The notes under the pieces are model-generated. The model did no database searches. It saw only the letters and a program-made list of their open reading frames with translations, and had not been told where the DNA came from. A stretch of 64,000 nt of DNA. It comes from Lepas anatifera (Eukaryota > Arthropoda > Thecostraca > Lepadidae). Both the position numbers and the translations under genes were made by a program. Of this stretch, positions 1-10,816 are shown in pieces. The stretch's first letter is position 1. Each line of letters opens with the position of its first letter. The stretch spans positions 954,001 through 1,018,000 of the forward strand of contig JAOTON010001819.1 in the NCBI GenBank assembly GCA_034440635.1, read 5' to 3'.

Positions 1-1520
1 CTGCTCCGGCGTATCAACATCTAATGGCTTTACATGTGATTTCTGTTGTGAACGAGGCCATTTTTCACAGCACTCAGTTGAAATAGAGCTGTTCAACCGT
101 TGATTCTTTGACCTGGCCCTCAGTAAAAAGTAGAATTATCAGTCGCAAATGATATTTTTGGCAATATATTAGTTTGGGAGCAATAAGAACGCAGGAGAGA
201 ACAAGCTATCCACACGTATGAATTGCTTCTTGTGCTATTCATAAAATTCTTCCACTATAGGTTTGATTTTTTGCTCTTTAAATGCCCCTGGGTTTTCTAA
301 ATCATGCCATTATCGTCCACAAGTTTGCTCACACCGACTTCGCTAAAATATTGACAAACAAATAATCTTCAAAGGCTTCCAATAAAATGCAACACTCACT
401 TGCAATCGTATCCTGGAGCCCGGGCGCATTTATGAACCTCGGTGGGTGCATTTTAGATACCCTGTTCACAATTGCGCCCTTTGCAAGGTTTTTCAAAAAC
501 GCAAAATAAACACGCTTTTGATCAAGTTGATACATTATGGCTGTGCAAAACAAAAGCAAATTAATTACAAAATATTTTTCAGGCAAAAATCAGTACCTAA
601 GTCAACTGCATAATTTTTGGCAGAAGATTTCGCTTAAGGGGGCGCATAATGACCATCTTCCCCTATTAGAAGTTGATTAGTTGTTATTTGGCCTTCCCAT
701 TCAATCCTGGATGCAAGTGTAGAAATGTGAATGTGATGACCGAGGCGTTCAGGTATAACCATCCACCAGAACCTTCAGATAAGCAAAAGCTGATCAGAAA
801 ATGTGTGATGATTCAAATGTTCTCTTCACAATGTAGCCCGCAGCTTGTTGCCCCTCAAACAGTCAGTCCCCATTGAACCCTGGATGCAAGTGTAGAAATT
901 TCAATACGATAACCGAGGTGTTCAGGTCCACCAGAACCTTCAGATAAGCAAAAGCTGATCAGAAAATATGTGAGGATTCGAATATTCTCTTCACAATGTG
1001 GTCAGCAACTTGTTGCTCCTCAAACAGTCAGGAAAATTATTTGTCAGAGTGAGCTGCTGTCTGCCATTATTCACAATATGGCAAATAATTGTTCTGATCA
1101 TCCATTGCCAACATGAGGATTCTGATTGACAGCTATGTCAGAATGCATAATCACACTGATTATTTTGGATTCAGGATATGAATCTGTACTTGTATATTCC
1201 ACATCACATAGCACAAATCATAAACTTGTTAAAAATAAACTAAAAATATAGTCACTGGGAGGACAAGGGGCAGGTGTTCTGTGTTACAGCTGAACATGTC
1301 TGCTTCCCCACACTATAGGGTACACCGATTAGCTTCAAGCGCACGCACGCCACTTGGATTCCTAGAAGCCTCCGGTACCACGTCGTGGGTCACCTGCCTG
1401 GTGTCCTAAGCAACCGCCGTCGCTGTCAGCGGGAGAGCTGCAAACGGAGGTCTTCCAAGAAGTGCGTAAGTGTGATGTGCCTCTGAGCCTGCCCTGCTTT
1501 GCAGCGTATCATCAGAGCGT
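1..1520. other. Non-coding sequence, no recognised gene
   Basis: AT-rich stretch without a convincing coding frame or transposon end, apart from the tandem duplication at 701-1031. Open frames here are short and show no family motif. It forms the left flank of the hAT element that begins at 1529. Confidence 0.5.
701..1031. repeat. Diverged tandem duplication, unit about 160 bp
   Basis: Bases 701-866 are repeated at 873-1031. Both units begin with a 'cctggatgcaagtgtagaaa' stretch, share 'cttcagataagcaaaagctg' in the middle and end in 'cctcaaacagtcag'. Small substitutions and a short deletion in the second unit show the duplication is not recent. Confidence 0.85.
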
Positions 1521-1528
1521 GTAAGCGG

Positions 1529-1678
1529 CAGGGATGCGGAGCCGGAGCCGAAGCCGGAGCCGGAGCCGGTCGGAGCCGACCATTCTGCCCGGAGCCGGAG
1601 CCGGAGCCGCCGAAACACTTGATCGGAGCCGGAGCCGGAGCCGGAGCCATCAGAAAGGGTCCGGCTCCGGCTCCCAAA
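1529..1678. repeat. GGAGCC hexamer array, left subterminal
   Basis: Several runs of the hexamer GGAGCC are separated by short spacers, one holding 'ccattctgccc'. The same arrangement returns in reverse-complement orientation at 5384-5547, as expected for subterminal arrays of one element. Reading frames across it encode Arg-Ser or Gly-Ala repeats and are artefacts of the repeat. Confidence 0.9.
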
Positions 1679-1915
1679 GAGCTCTAAAATTACCAAAAAT
1701 CAAACGTGAAATGGTCACATTTTACCTCGTGAGATGTCTTATGGAAACACCGTTATTCACCTGAAATATTACATTTTCTCAATATGTTATGTATATCGAG
1801 ATTAGTGAAATATTGCAACTAGGGTGTTCCGTAGACGGTTTCACTCTTGGGCAGGTGATGCACCCCGGAAATTTAGCATGGGCAGAAATTGGCAACAAAT
1901 GAAAGCATTGGCGGA

Positions 1916-2045
1916 CACTGGCGGATCCATGGGGGGAGCAAAAAGGGCATTTGCCCCCAAACTGCCCAATTTTTGGCGATTTTTCTTAAAAAAACCATAT
2001 GTTTTTCACGATTTACCCCATACTGTCGGCCTGCATCCGCCACTG
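1916..2045. mobile_element. Short hAT-type MITE
   Basis: Ends CACTGGCGGATCCATG and CTGCATCCGCCACTG form an imperfect inverted repeat of the CAGTGGCGGATCC type. Flanks TTGGCGGA (1908-1915) and TTGACAGA (2046-2053) match at 6 of 8 bases, consistent with an old 8-bp TSD. The 130-bp body has no coding potential. Confidence 0.5.
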
Positions 2046-2299
2046 TTGACAGACGCCGGGGGATGCCATTCCGGTCATGCCCCCCAAAGCCATGGAAGGG
2101 GGCAGACTATCTTTGGCCCCCCAAAGGCCGAAGAAATTGTTTGAAAAAGGTGTTTACACTAGGTCTGTCGAGCAATAAAATCTTTGCTCCCACCTCCCCC
2201 CCAGGAGAGCTATCATGTACTCTGAGAAGTAGTTTATACTAGGCCTGTCGAGAACCCAGGGCAAAAGGCGCAGAAAACAGCATCCCCGTCACTCGATGC

Positions 2300-2554
2300 G
2301 GCACTAGCCGACTTCAAAAACCTGGGTCGCCTAAAGAGGGCGACCGTATGCGACATCTTAGATAGATAGATAGATATCCAGCCATCATCCAGCGGGCTAG
2401 CCTGGTAATGGCCGCGCTACCAGTTACTCAGGTGTCCGTGGAGAGGTTGTTCTCCGCGATGAAGCTACTGCTTACTGATCTCAGGTCCAGGCTAAGAGCA
2501 GACATATTGGAGGCAATGTTGCTGCTCCGCTCCAACCGCGATTGGGTGGTGTAG
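2300..2554 (+). pseudogene. hAT transposase C-terminal fragment (hATC dimerisation region)
   Basis: Reading from about 2366 to the TAG at 2552-2554 gives a protein tail containing VTQVSVERLFSAMKLLL, then LRSRLRADILEAMLLLRSNR. This is the conserved C-terminal dimerisation motif of hAT transposases, where the E-R-L-F-S core is diagnostic. Just upstream, 2310-2361 encodes FKNLGRLKRATVCDIL in a different frame. The two halves are separated by a GATA tetranucleotide run (2361-2375) that shifts the frame and adds stops. Only the last 80 or so residues of a protein normally about 600 residues long remain, so it cannot be active. It lies inside the hAT element at 1529-5547 and is probably its own former transposase. 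Confidence 0.85.
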
Positions 2555-2670
2555 TGAGCGAACCAGCTGCTGGGCCCTGGGCAGTAGGGTGGTTGGTTCC
2601 GATTTTTCTCGAAAAGGAATTATGCCATCAGCCTATCTGATGTGTTTTTTGATGTTGAACACTGTTAGCT

Positions 2671-5064
2671 TAGGGTCGTTCAAAAAAGTTTTTTCTTCTT
2701 TTCAGACTCGAACCCACTTTTCCCATTATATGTTCAATTCCCATTTTAATAAGCCACATTCCAAGCGTCTACGACAGCGGGAAAGATCGCCTCAAAACGG
2801 TTAAAGATTTCATGTTTCCGGCGCGATTGGCCGCCCGGCGTTGCAGTCTCCCTTGTTAAATTGGGATATAAGGGGTGCATAACCTACCAGTAAAGACAGC
2901 CTGTCATGTGCGAGCGTATAAGAGCGGTAGATGGGATTTAACATGCAGGCATTTACTTGTCAGACGTATTTGTAGGGCAATACAAATACATGTTATTCCA
3001 CAAAAGACCTGAAATTAAATGATTCAGCACCCTCTTACTCTAAATCCCGACAGAACATGAATGCCTTCCGTAGGCGAACCTTTCTCTAGTAACTATCGCT
3101 GGAGAACGTCGTGAGGCAGGTGATTCTCCCTATTCTCTTGCGAACTATTTAAGAGGTCTGGTACTGATAAAAGAAGATCCTGTTTCATATTTTTACCGTT
3201 TAGGTGGCTCACGAAATCTTCCACCAGCTTCACACCACGTTCTGTGGGACCGTTCACGACAGTAAGTTCTGGAATACCTTGAAATAGGGGAAGCTATACC
3301 AGCTTCTCAACGGAGCCATTTCTGATCAGAATATTTCAGATTCAGGCAATCGAATACCAGCCAGCTGTCAGGAGTAACAAGCTGGCTGAGGCTTAGTACC
3401 GACCATTTACAGAGCTCTTCATAGCCTCTATCGGAAACTTAAGCCTGCCCTAGTCAAATGTGAATCGTTTGCTGTTTTGGCCAATTGTTGTGCGACTGGC
3501 TCCTTACCTTCAAGATGGTGGTTCTCACCAGCGCGACAGAATATAACTTTCTGTGCACAGATAACACAGCTGATGACAAATTGACTTCAGCTCATTCAGG
3601 GCGATTTCTATATTAACTTAATGAAAACACTGCATTGCATTTTATGGATAGCTCTGAGGCTCATAGAAGGCTCTAAAGCTGACTATCCGCGACGGAGGAA
3701 CCCAAATGCATGGCTTAGAACCACATAAGGAAAGCCGCTAACTATTTCGGAGTCTGAGTGGCTCAGTCGGTTAGCGCTTGCGCTCGGCTTGGCCAATGGC
3801 ATTCATTATGTGCTGGGTGTCGTGGGTTCGAGCCCACCCAGAGGCAGAATCTGGCGCCCTGCTCTAGCCCGAGCTAATTCTTTCCCTCTCTCCTCTGATG
3901 CCATATGACCTGAGCAGTTGATGCGTTGTTAAACTCCAAAAATTATAATATTCTGTCTTTAAGTATCTTCTAGAATGATGAACGGAATCTGACACAGTAG
4001 TAGCACGCACTTCATGCCAGAAATGTCCTATACTCCATAATGTGGCTCGCTGGTGAGTTCCGGGTCTTCTAAACAGACAGTTGTTGGAGACAACCTCTCC
4101 TGACAGCCACACGTAAACCAGCTTGCGCAATTCGAGATAATACTCCGGTATTGTGTGGAGGCGCTGAAGTCAATGTGCAAACGCAACTGTTATTTGTGAC
4201 CAGAAAGTTATAATCTGCTTCGCAAATAAGAATCACGATGCTGAAGGTAAAAAGGCAGTGATACAGTACCTGGCCTAAACAGCAAAACCATCCACCTTTC
4301 AGTTAGGTAGGCTAAAGTTTCCGACAGAGGCTATGAAGTGCTCGGCTCGATACCAAGCTTCTCCCAATTTCTCATTCCTGAAAGCTGGATGGTATTCGAG
4401 CGCCTGAATCTGAAAGATTCTGACAGGAAATGGCTCCGTTGAGAAGCTGGTGACTGGTATAGCTTCCCCTGTTTCAAGGTATTCCAGAACTTACTGTCGC
4501 GAATGGTCCCACAGAACGTGGTGTAAAACTGGTGGAAGATTTCGTGAGCCACCTAAAGGGTAAAAATATGAAACAGGATCTTTCTTATCAGTACCAGAGC
4601 TCTTAAATAGTTCGCAGGAGAATAGGGAGAAGCATCTGCTTCACGACGTTCTCCAGCGATAGTTGCTAGAGAAAGGTTCGCCTCCGGAAGGCATTCCTGT
4701 TCTGTCGGGATTTAGAGTACTAGGGTGCTGAATCATTTAATTGCAGGTCTTTTGTGGAATAACATGTAGCGCTGCAAATACATCTGACAAGTAAATGCCT
4801 GCATGTTAAACCCCATCTACCGCTCTTATACGCACGCACATGCCAGGCTGTCTTTACTGGTAGGTTATGCACCCCTTTCATCCCAATTTAACCAGGGGTG
4901 ACTGCAACGCCGGGCGGCCAATCGCGCCCGAAACATGAAATATTTAGCCGTTTTGAGGCGATCTTTCCCGCTGTCGTAGACGCTTGAAATGTGGATTGAA
5001 TATATAATGGGAAAAAGTGGGTTCGAATCTGAAAAGTAAAAACATATTTTTTTGAACGACCCTG
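2671..5064. mobile_element. Foldback element with ~0.93-kb inverted arms, Mutator-like
   Basis: The left end (T)AGGGTCGTTCAAAAAA is mirrored by TTTTTTGAACGACCCT(G) on the right. The inverted similarity continues inward for about 930 bp (arms about 2671-3600 and 4150-5064, clearly diverged), leaving a 0.55-kb loop. The flanks carry the same nine bases CTGTTAGCT (2662-2670 and 5065-5073). A 9-bp TSD with long inverted arms points to a Mutator-like element (MULE). There is no transposase, so it is non-autonomous. A tRNA-derived SINE lies in the loop. Confidence 0.78.
3749..3955 (+). mobile_element. tRNA-derived SINE
   Basis: A tRNA-like head has an A-box-like TGGCTCAGTCGGTTAGCG at 3759-3776 and a B box GGTTCGAGCCC near 3826, with an enlarged anticodon region that rules out a functional tRNA. 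The tail 'atatgacctgagcagttgat' then 'gcgttgttaaactcc' matches the tail of the SINEs at 19882, 47868 and 52898. No clear TSD was seen. It lies in the loop of the foldback at 2671-5064. Confidence 0.72.
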
Positions 5065-5383
5065 CTGTTAGCTCATCAAAGTTTTTCTTTGCGGGCTGTC
5101 CAAGCTTTACTTGATCGTTGTATCTTTAATTTTTATGTGGGTTTGCGGGCATGTCTGACCCGTATTTCTGTTTGGCATAACAGTGCAGTGCAGTTTGCCA
5201 TACGACTGCACTGCAGTGTAGGTTGGTCCAGTTTTGAGGTTCACTGGCCTTTGGCATCTGGTCAAGAGCGTTTGTTCATCCAGTGGCCATTTTTAATTCG
5301 TACAAATACATAGTCCCTTTGTATCTGATGGACTTTCATGCCCTTGAGAACGTTGCGATCACATTTTGGATGTAGGTACATTG

Positions 5384-5547
5384 CCGGAGCCGGAGCCGGA
5401 GCCGGTCGGAGCCGACTATTTTGCCCGGAGCCGGAGCCGGAGCCGTTAGGACACTTGAACCCGGAGCCGGAGTCGGAGCCGAAATCATAACCCCGGACCG
5501 GAGCCGGAGCCGGAGCCGTCCAAAATTGTCTCGGCTCCGCATCCCTG
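5384..5547. repeat. GGAGCC hexamer array, right subterminal
   Basis: Hexamer array facing the one at 1529-1678; its outer end is the right terminus of the hAT element. The spacing of hexamer clusters resembles, but does not copy, the left array. Confidence 0.88.
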
Positions 5548-5555
5548 GTAAGCAG

Positions 5556-5926
5556 GCCAGCTGGAATATGTTTTGAGGCGAGGAGAGTGATTGGCTGTTC
5601 AGGCTGTCTGCTACTCGAAATATATTTCAAGACCTCATAAAGTGTTGCTATCCTTTGCCTAGTTCGCAGCCCAGTAATAGAGTGTCAGCATTCAGCAATG
5701 CTTCTTTGTTGCATATTCGTGCAAAACTAGTTTATGGATTTTGACACATGTAGCCTGCAATACACATTACTGCCAGTTGGCTGAATTTGCAATGGCTGGG
5801 CAGATATCAATACTGTTCTTGCTATTTAAGGTGGCAATTTAAAGAACAAATAACATGAAATTGTCCCGCAGTCACAGTTCTGTAGTTATATTTTGTTCAT
5901 GGCCGAGAGGGAGGGTAACTGACGGT
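5556..5926. other. Spacer without recognised features
   Basis: Sequence between the right TSD of the hAT element at 1529-5547 and the left TSD (5927-5934) of the next hAT-type element. No coding frame, repeat or element end was recognised. Confidence 0.5.
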
Positions 5927-5983
5927 ACCAGCGTCAGAGACGGCGGATTCCATTTTCGAGAAGTGGTGCAAGATTTTCTGGAG

Positions 5984-6057
5984 GGGGCGCCTTCCTCCCC
6001 AGGGGGCGCCATCATCTCTTGGGGGGCGCCTTTGCTATCCAATGGCGTTCTGCAGAA
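5984..6057. repeat. Left-end GGGGCGCC ladder units
   Basis: Three or four units of the 'gggggcgcc...' ladder that also fills the right side of this element (13090-14480). They stop where LINE sequence begins near 6058, which suggests the LINE landed inside an ancestral ladder array. Confidence 0.75.
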
Positions 6058-6870
6058 ACTCTTTGGACTCGGCGTGCGAGGCCACTTGGGGTGGTTTATT
6101 TCTAATATTCCGAAAAATAGGTATTTTAGATTTTGCGAAAACTCAGTCGTATCGGATTTGTATCAGCAACAGAGTGGCATAGCCCAGGATTCTGTGATTT
6201 TCATAGCCTTGTTTGCAGTTATGACCAATGATATTGCAGACACTTCCCGCAAACATACGGCATGTGCTTTTCGTTGAAGAGTTCACAATATGGGTGACAG
6301 CGTCCACTACAGCAGCTGCGCAGAGGCGGCTGCAGCTTGACCTTGACACATTGCAGCAATGGATCATATGCAATGGACTGAAATTTTCAAGTTCAAAGAC
6401 ATAGTGCATGCACTTTTATAATAGACATTGAGACTGAATACCCGATTTTGTAAATTCGCGGAAATCCGAGCGACGTTGTAGCAGAAACCAGATTTATCAG
6501 GCTCACACTCGATAAGCTTTCATATGTGCCACACCTGAAGGATTTCCGCAAAAAAATGTTTCGATACGCTGAAAATACTGAAGGTGTTGACGAGGATGAG
6601 ATGCCGTGCAGATAGAGAAATGTTTCTCATGCTATACACGTTATACGCTTATCGCCCATATATACGTTATGCGCACGTTATACGCTCATTGTTATACGCT
6701 ACGTTATAAGCTTCTTATGCTGTATAGATCACTTATTCGTCCGAAGATCGAGTACGGCTGTGTCAGAGCCGCATGACGAAATCCATGGAGCGAAGCGGAT
6801 TGAGATTTCTCAAGAGGCTCTATTCTGGCCGTTTGGCGGTTCTGACAGTTGATACCAGGGCTCTGCAATT
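6058..6870 (+). pseudogene. LINE reverse transcriptase, N-part (plus strand)
   Basis: Translated pieces in shifting frames spell a non-LTR reverse transcriptase: GVRGHLGWFISN near 6078, FAVMTNDIAD near 6214, then EFTIWVTASTTAAAQRRLQL at about 6280-6340 in another frame, and LYRSLIRPKIEYG near 6720. In related LINEs these are the region before the catalytic Asp pair, the area after it, and the thumb. Frameshifts and in-frame stops are numerous and the Asp-Asp box is damaged, so the copy is dead. Its thumb continues at 8185-8310 and its RNase H part at 8755-9350. It lies inside hAT-L and is matched at 20903-21720. Confidence 0.82.
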
Positions 6871-8184
6871 GTGTAGGGTGATTGCCCTTTTACGCTAGAC
6901 GCCCAAACTAAGGCCCCCGAATTTAAATTCAAAATAGTTTTTGAGAAATTTTGGAACAAATGTTTTCAATTTTGCATTTTTATCATTTTTATTTCTTAAG
7001 CGACGAACTTAAAATTTGCCTCCTTTTGAATAAGCAACAAGGCCACCTAAGAAAAAAAGTTCGAACTGGTCCGACAATATTTATTACGCCAAAACGCAGT
7101 ATTTCTAGTACAAGCAAAAAGATATTGAAATTTGACAGCCGACTTGTAAGCTCGAAATGTCAGAAGGCACGCTTCAGTTAGTTTAAAGACAGCCACGTGG
7201 AGGCAGCTACGTCAATTTTCTTGTGCTTAGGCATAGTTTCCAGTGGAAAACGTAGAATTCTGACCTAGTTTTTGCCATTTTGCCGGAGGACTACATTTTT
7301 GCTCATTTCATTTAAATCTTAATCTCTCGCGATCCAATGCGCCGATTTGACTTTTCATTTCAAATAATGAAAGAACATTGCTTCCGCCTGATAGTATTCG
7401 GAGATGGATATCGTGATAATAAAATTCATTGTCTTATATGTAGAAATATAATTTTAGTAGAAAACCTTTTATTTGCAGCTTTTCGGTTCAGAGCACATGT
7501 CGTTCACAAGCTCAGAATTGACATGGCTGAATAGGAAAATTAATTGCAGTCATTCAATTCATTTACACTACCCACTTATCTCCAACGGCTTTCGAGTAAT
7601 TCGTCCGAAAGGGTATTTCAAGGAGCTAAATTTCTCGGAACATGTTTGCTTCTCACCATGGTTTCAAGTCCTCAAAATGAATGGAAGTGGATGCAATTTG
7701 GCATAAAGCTAGCTTAGGGTCCTGGGTCGCCGATACAAGTGATTCTAGGCGAATCTAATGTTTGGTTCGTCTTCTAGAAGCAGCTTTATACCATGCCTTT
7801 TCTGTACGAACACAACACCCGGCGCCACGATCACGGCATCGTTTTGATTGCGTGATACCGGCCAGTGACCTCCTGACGGGTCACAGGTGTAGGGTTAGTG
7901 GGAGTCGGTACAGTGTGGCGCAGTGGTCTAGTGGTTAGAGGTCCAGTCTCGTGATGAGGGGTGCGCGGGTCGAATCCGGGGTTGACTGCGGGATATTTAC
8001 TATTTATTTCAAAGAAAAGAATGATGGCACTGACCTACAGACTTATGAAGAGATACATTGAGAATGAAATATGGCTGATTTCAGCACATTATCATGCGGC
8101 TCTCCTGCGCCGGTGGGGGGTTATCCCAGGTCGCAGACCGGGGTTGCGTATGAGGCCACTCCTTAGTCCGCGAAAAAGATTATC
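6871..8184. other. Insertion of unknown type splitting the plus-strand LINE
   Basis: About 1.3 kb separates the reverse transcriptase part from its thumb. It has a tRNA-like SINE head near 7908 but otherwise no recognised protein. A matching block in hAT-L copy 2 (21720-24065) carries one extra insertion, at the TTAA near 7192. Short open frames here have no family motif. Confidence 0.5.
7908..7985 (+). mobile_element. tRNA-like SINE head
   Basis: The sequence has a tRNA-like A-box region (GTGGCGCAGTGGTCTAGTGG) and a B box GGGTCGAATCC about 45 bases later. This matches the internal RNA polymerase III promoter layout of tRNA-derived SINEs. No pairing acceptor stem was recognised, so it is not called as a tRNA gene. 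A near-identical copy lies at 23788-23865. Confidence 0.55.
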
Positions 8185-8310
8185 GATATGTCCGTCATCT
8201 CGCTATCAGAATAGTAACAGGAGCATTCCAAGCTTCACCCATAATAAGCATGCTAGTGGAAATTAGTGAAATACCGCTACAAATGCGCAGTAAGATACTC
8301 GCTTTGCATT
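8185..8310 (+). pseudogene. LINE reverse transcriptase thumb fragment
   Basis: One frame reads LAIRIVTGAFQASPIISMLV then EIPLQMRSKILALH, a typical post-catalytic (thumb) segment of animal LINE reverse transcriptases. It resumes the plus-strand LINE interrupted near 6870 and is cut off at 8320 by a TTAA-flanked MITE. Confidence 0.75.
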
Positions 8311-8320
8311 AAGCCATTAA

Positions 8321-8748
8321 AAGGAATGTGGCACCTTTAGAACGTGATTTTAACTGAGATAGCCAAGTTGTAAAGCAAATCGGAAAACCAGGTGCTCTAT
8401 ATATCATTTGTCTTGGAACTCGATTTTTCCGTAGAAAAAAACTAAAACCTACCCGAAATGTACCTCTCATGTACCTCTCGTCAGGCGGCCATTGTTGTGA
8501 GCTGCTGGTGTGACGACATATGCTGACATCACGATGAGCATCAGCCAATCGAAGCCCTTGAAGTGTTTCAAGTATGGTAGTGGTTGCCAGATTATGACAT
8601 CATCCAGAGGCAAGGAGTATCTTAAAAATAAAAGCATTGAGCTTGCTGTACATTTTTCAGAGAAATCATGAGTGTTTTCATTATTTTCGGCTAAAAGTAC
8701 ACCTAATTACACAAAATTCCAGGATTTTACCAAGGTGCCACGTTCCCT
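8321..8748. mobile_element. TT2 MITE, TTAA-targeting
   Basis: Ends AAGGAATGTGGCACCTT and AAGGTGCCACGTTCCCT are inverted repeats, flanked on both sides by TTAA (8317-8320 and 8749-8752). TTAA duplications are made by piggyBac-like and Kolobok-like transposases. The body is non-coding. Related copies lie at 14936-15383 and 24201-24648. Confidence 0.85.
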
Positions 8749-8754
8749 TTAAAA

Positions 8755-9350
8755 TAAGTCACCAACACGCCCCACATACCAAACATTTTTTTGGCGACGC
8801 CTACCTCAGTCAGATAGACGGTGGCTCGCGTTTTGCAACCCGTCACCAGGGAGTGAGAGTCTGTGCCTGGCTGGCACAGGCTGGTATCGACAGCAATCTC
8901 GTCGAACCACATGAAGCAGCTGTTATTGAACCATAGCTCATCTCGATAGTTAACACGAACACAACCTACGCCAACAAAGCAAAAATTTGCCTCCTGAACC
9001 GACGCGCCAGTATTTTATGAACTTGCTTGCGGAGCCGTTCGAAAACCATGTCTGTTTCTATATAGACGGTTGCAAAAGAAAGTGACAATGGCACAGGGCG
9101 TGCATTTGTTGGTGACGATGTTGAGAAGTTTTCTAGTTTGCCTTACGAAGGATCCATTTTTACTTCAGAGCTGTACTCCATTTTTTTTTGCTGTTTGGAC
9201 CAGGTGTCTAAGCTGATGGTGAGGAAGTTTGCGATTTTTACCGATTCGCTGTCTTATCTGCAGACATTGAAGCCATTTTATTTCTATAATGCGTCGTCAC
9301 CTTGGCAGGCCATGCTGAAGATGACTGGATCTTCTGTGTGCACTGATTAG
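8755..9350 (+). pseudogene. LINE RNase H region (plus strand)
   Basis: The translation gives FATRHQGVRVCAWLAQAGID, and further on GTGRAFVGDD, SIFTSELYSIFF and KFAIFTDSLSYLQTL. These follow the order of a LINE-type ribonuclease H: a Glu in a SELY motif, then an Asp in a TDSL motif. The first Asp motif near 9060 is interrupted by stops, so it is inactive. It is the 3' part of the LINE starting at 6058. It ends where the minus-strand LINE begins near 9351, so two RNase H remnants face each other. Confidence 0.8.
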
Positions 9351-10816
9351 TCCAGTAGGAAGACACAGGCAGTTTGGATGGCTACCATCTCAGCCTGAAA
9401 ACTCGAGCAGAGCGAGCCTGCTGGTCGCCTGAGCTCATGCTGGGCTCTGTCTGGTGACTCGATGAAGACCCAGCTCCCCCGCTCGTGACCCCTCCGTGCA
9501 CTGACCCGTCGGTCCACACCCATGTGGCACATTGAGTCAGGGAAGCGAGGTGGGGGAGAGCTACTCGCTTCTTCCGGACAGGTGGCGCTCCTGATGTCAG
9601 TGGGCCCACGTCTAGTTGAAATGTGACTCACTCTCCTGATACCCACAGTGGAAGACGTCGAGGAAGGAAAGACTCGATGGGGAGGGAGATGCCTGCTTGA
9701 TCCCACATGTCTTTGCCCGCCTGCCGCCACCCGGTCACCGAGGAGAGTCGAGAGGGCGCTGTCGCCTCCGCACGTCTTCACAGAGGGTCTTCAGGCGGCA
9801 GGGTATGGAATTTCACCAGCAGTCGGGTCGCGAGTACCCTCCTTCTGGCCGCTACGCGGGGAGTCTTAACTCGGCTGGGAGTGGAGTGGGTGCATCCTGT
9901 GATGATACGCGCCGACGCTCTCATTTTGCGTTCCAGCAGCTCGACATGAAATGGCGGTGTGGCGTGGAGCCACGCTGCGGCCGCTTACTCCATCGCTCCT
10001 CTCACGTAGCCAGTAGCGACGGTTCGGAGGTGCTGTTCGTGCAGCCCCCAGTTGCAGCCGGACAGTTGACGTAGGTGGGAGATGCGGGAGTGGACCTTCT
10101 CCCACAGTCTCTTACAGTGTGGACCGAAATGGAGGAGCCGATCGATGGTGACGCCAAGTAGCTGTAGGGTGTCTCCAGCAGTGACAGACTTCCCGTCGAC
10201 CTTAAAATTGAAGGGATCGGCGTCTCTGGCCCACTGGGACATCACCAGTGCTTGGATTTTGGCTCCTGATACCACCATTTTGTGCTGTCGGGTCCACTTC
10301 ATGAGGGTGCCAGCAGCAGCTTTATTGCGCCCGGTCCTTGGCGACTTGGATGTTGTTGCCCGTGCAGAGAGCCGCCGTATCATCGGCGTACATGTAGGGG
10401 AGCATCCGGGAACCGCGCAGAGTGCGTCTACCAGCCGAGCCGCCCATACAAAATAAAACTGGCGATAAGACACTTCCTTACGGCAGACCAGTTCGGAAAA
10501 TGCGCTCACTGGAAAGCACACCATTTAGTTCCACCTGGACTCTTCGGTCCCGGAGTCACTGCCAAATCCAGGCCACCGTGCAATTTGACAGCCCCATCTA
10601 CAGCAGGCGAACGCATAGCAGGTGGTGGTCCACTACGTCGTACGCGTGCGCGAAATCAAACGCGACGAGGACGTATTTCTGCGCGGTCTGTCCATCGGGA
10701 GGGCGGCTGTGTCTCGATTTGGGCATGCACAGTGCACGCTCACCTCTTCTCTTAAATGAGTCCTGAACTTGACCTGAAGGCGATGGTTGATGGTATAAGT
10801 GGATGGTCAGTGACAA
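9351..10816 (-). pseudogene. LINE reverse transcriptase and RNase H (minus strand)
   Basis: Read on the minus strand, the motifs appear in order: VAFDFAHAYDVVDHHLL (motif A, about 10600-10680), GLP-stop-GSVLSPVLF (motif B, stop at 10478-10480), MLPYMYADDTAAL (catalytic Asp pair near 10385), LGVTIDRLLHFG (about 10130), and an RNase H start WTDGSVHGG near 9520. This is a non-LTR retrotransposon with an RNase H domain. It is truncated at both ends and frameshifted between motifs B and C and within RNase H. The copy at 25532-26997 shares the motif B stop, so the gene was dead before hAT-L moved it. Confidence 0.87.

Larger units (their letters stand above)
1529..5547. mobile_element. hAT DNA transposon (hAT-1), interrupted
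   Basis: The left end CAGGGATGCGGAGCCG at 1529 is the exact reverse complement of the right end at 5532-5547, giving a perfect 16-bp terminal inverted repeat. The flanks are GTAAGCGG (1521-1528) and GTAAGCAG (5548-5555), a TSD matching at 7 of 8 bases. An 8-bp TSD with CAG-type ends is the hAT hallmark. Inverted arrays of GGAGCC hexamers lie just inside each end, where hAT transposases usually bind. A decayed hAT transposase tail lies at 2300-2554, so this may once have been autonomous. A Mutator-like foldback at 2671-5064 splits it; without that the element is about 1.6 kb. Confidence 0.82.

Noticed and set aside
1406..1764. Arg-Ser-rich protein frames
   Set aside because: Produced by the GGAGCC hexamer array in every frame.
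3749..3850. tRNA gene
   Set aside because: The A and B boxes are recognisable, but the anticodon region is too long and the acceptor stem does not pair; a SINE tail follows.
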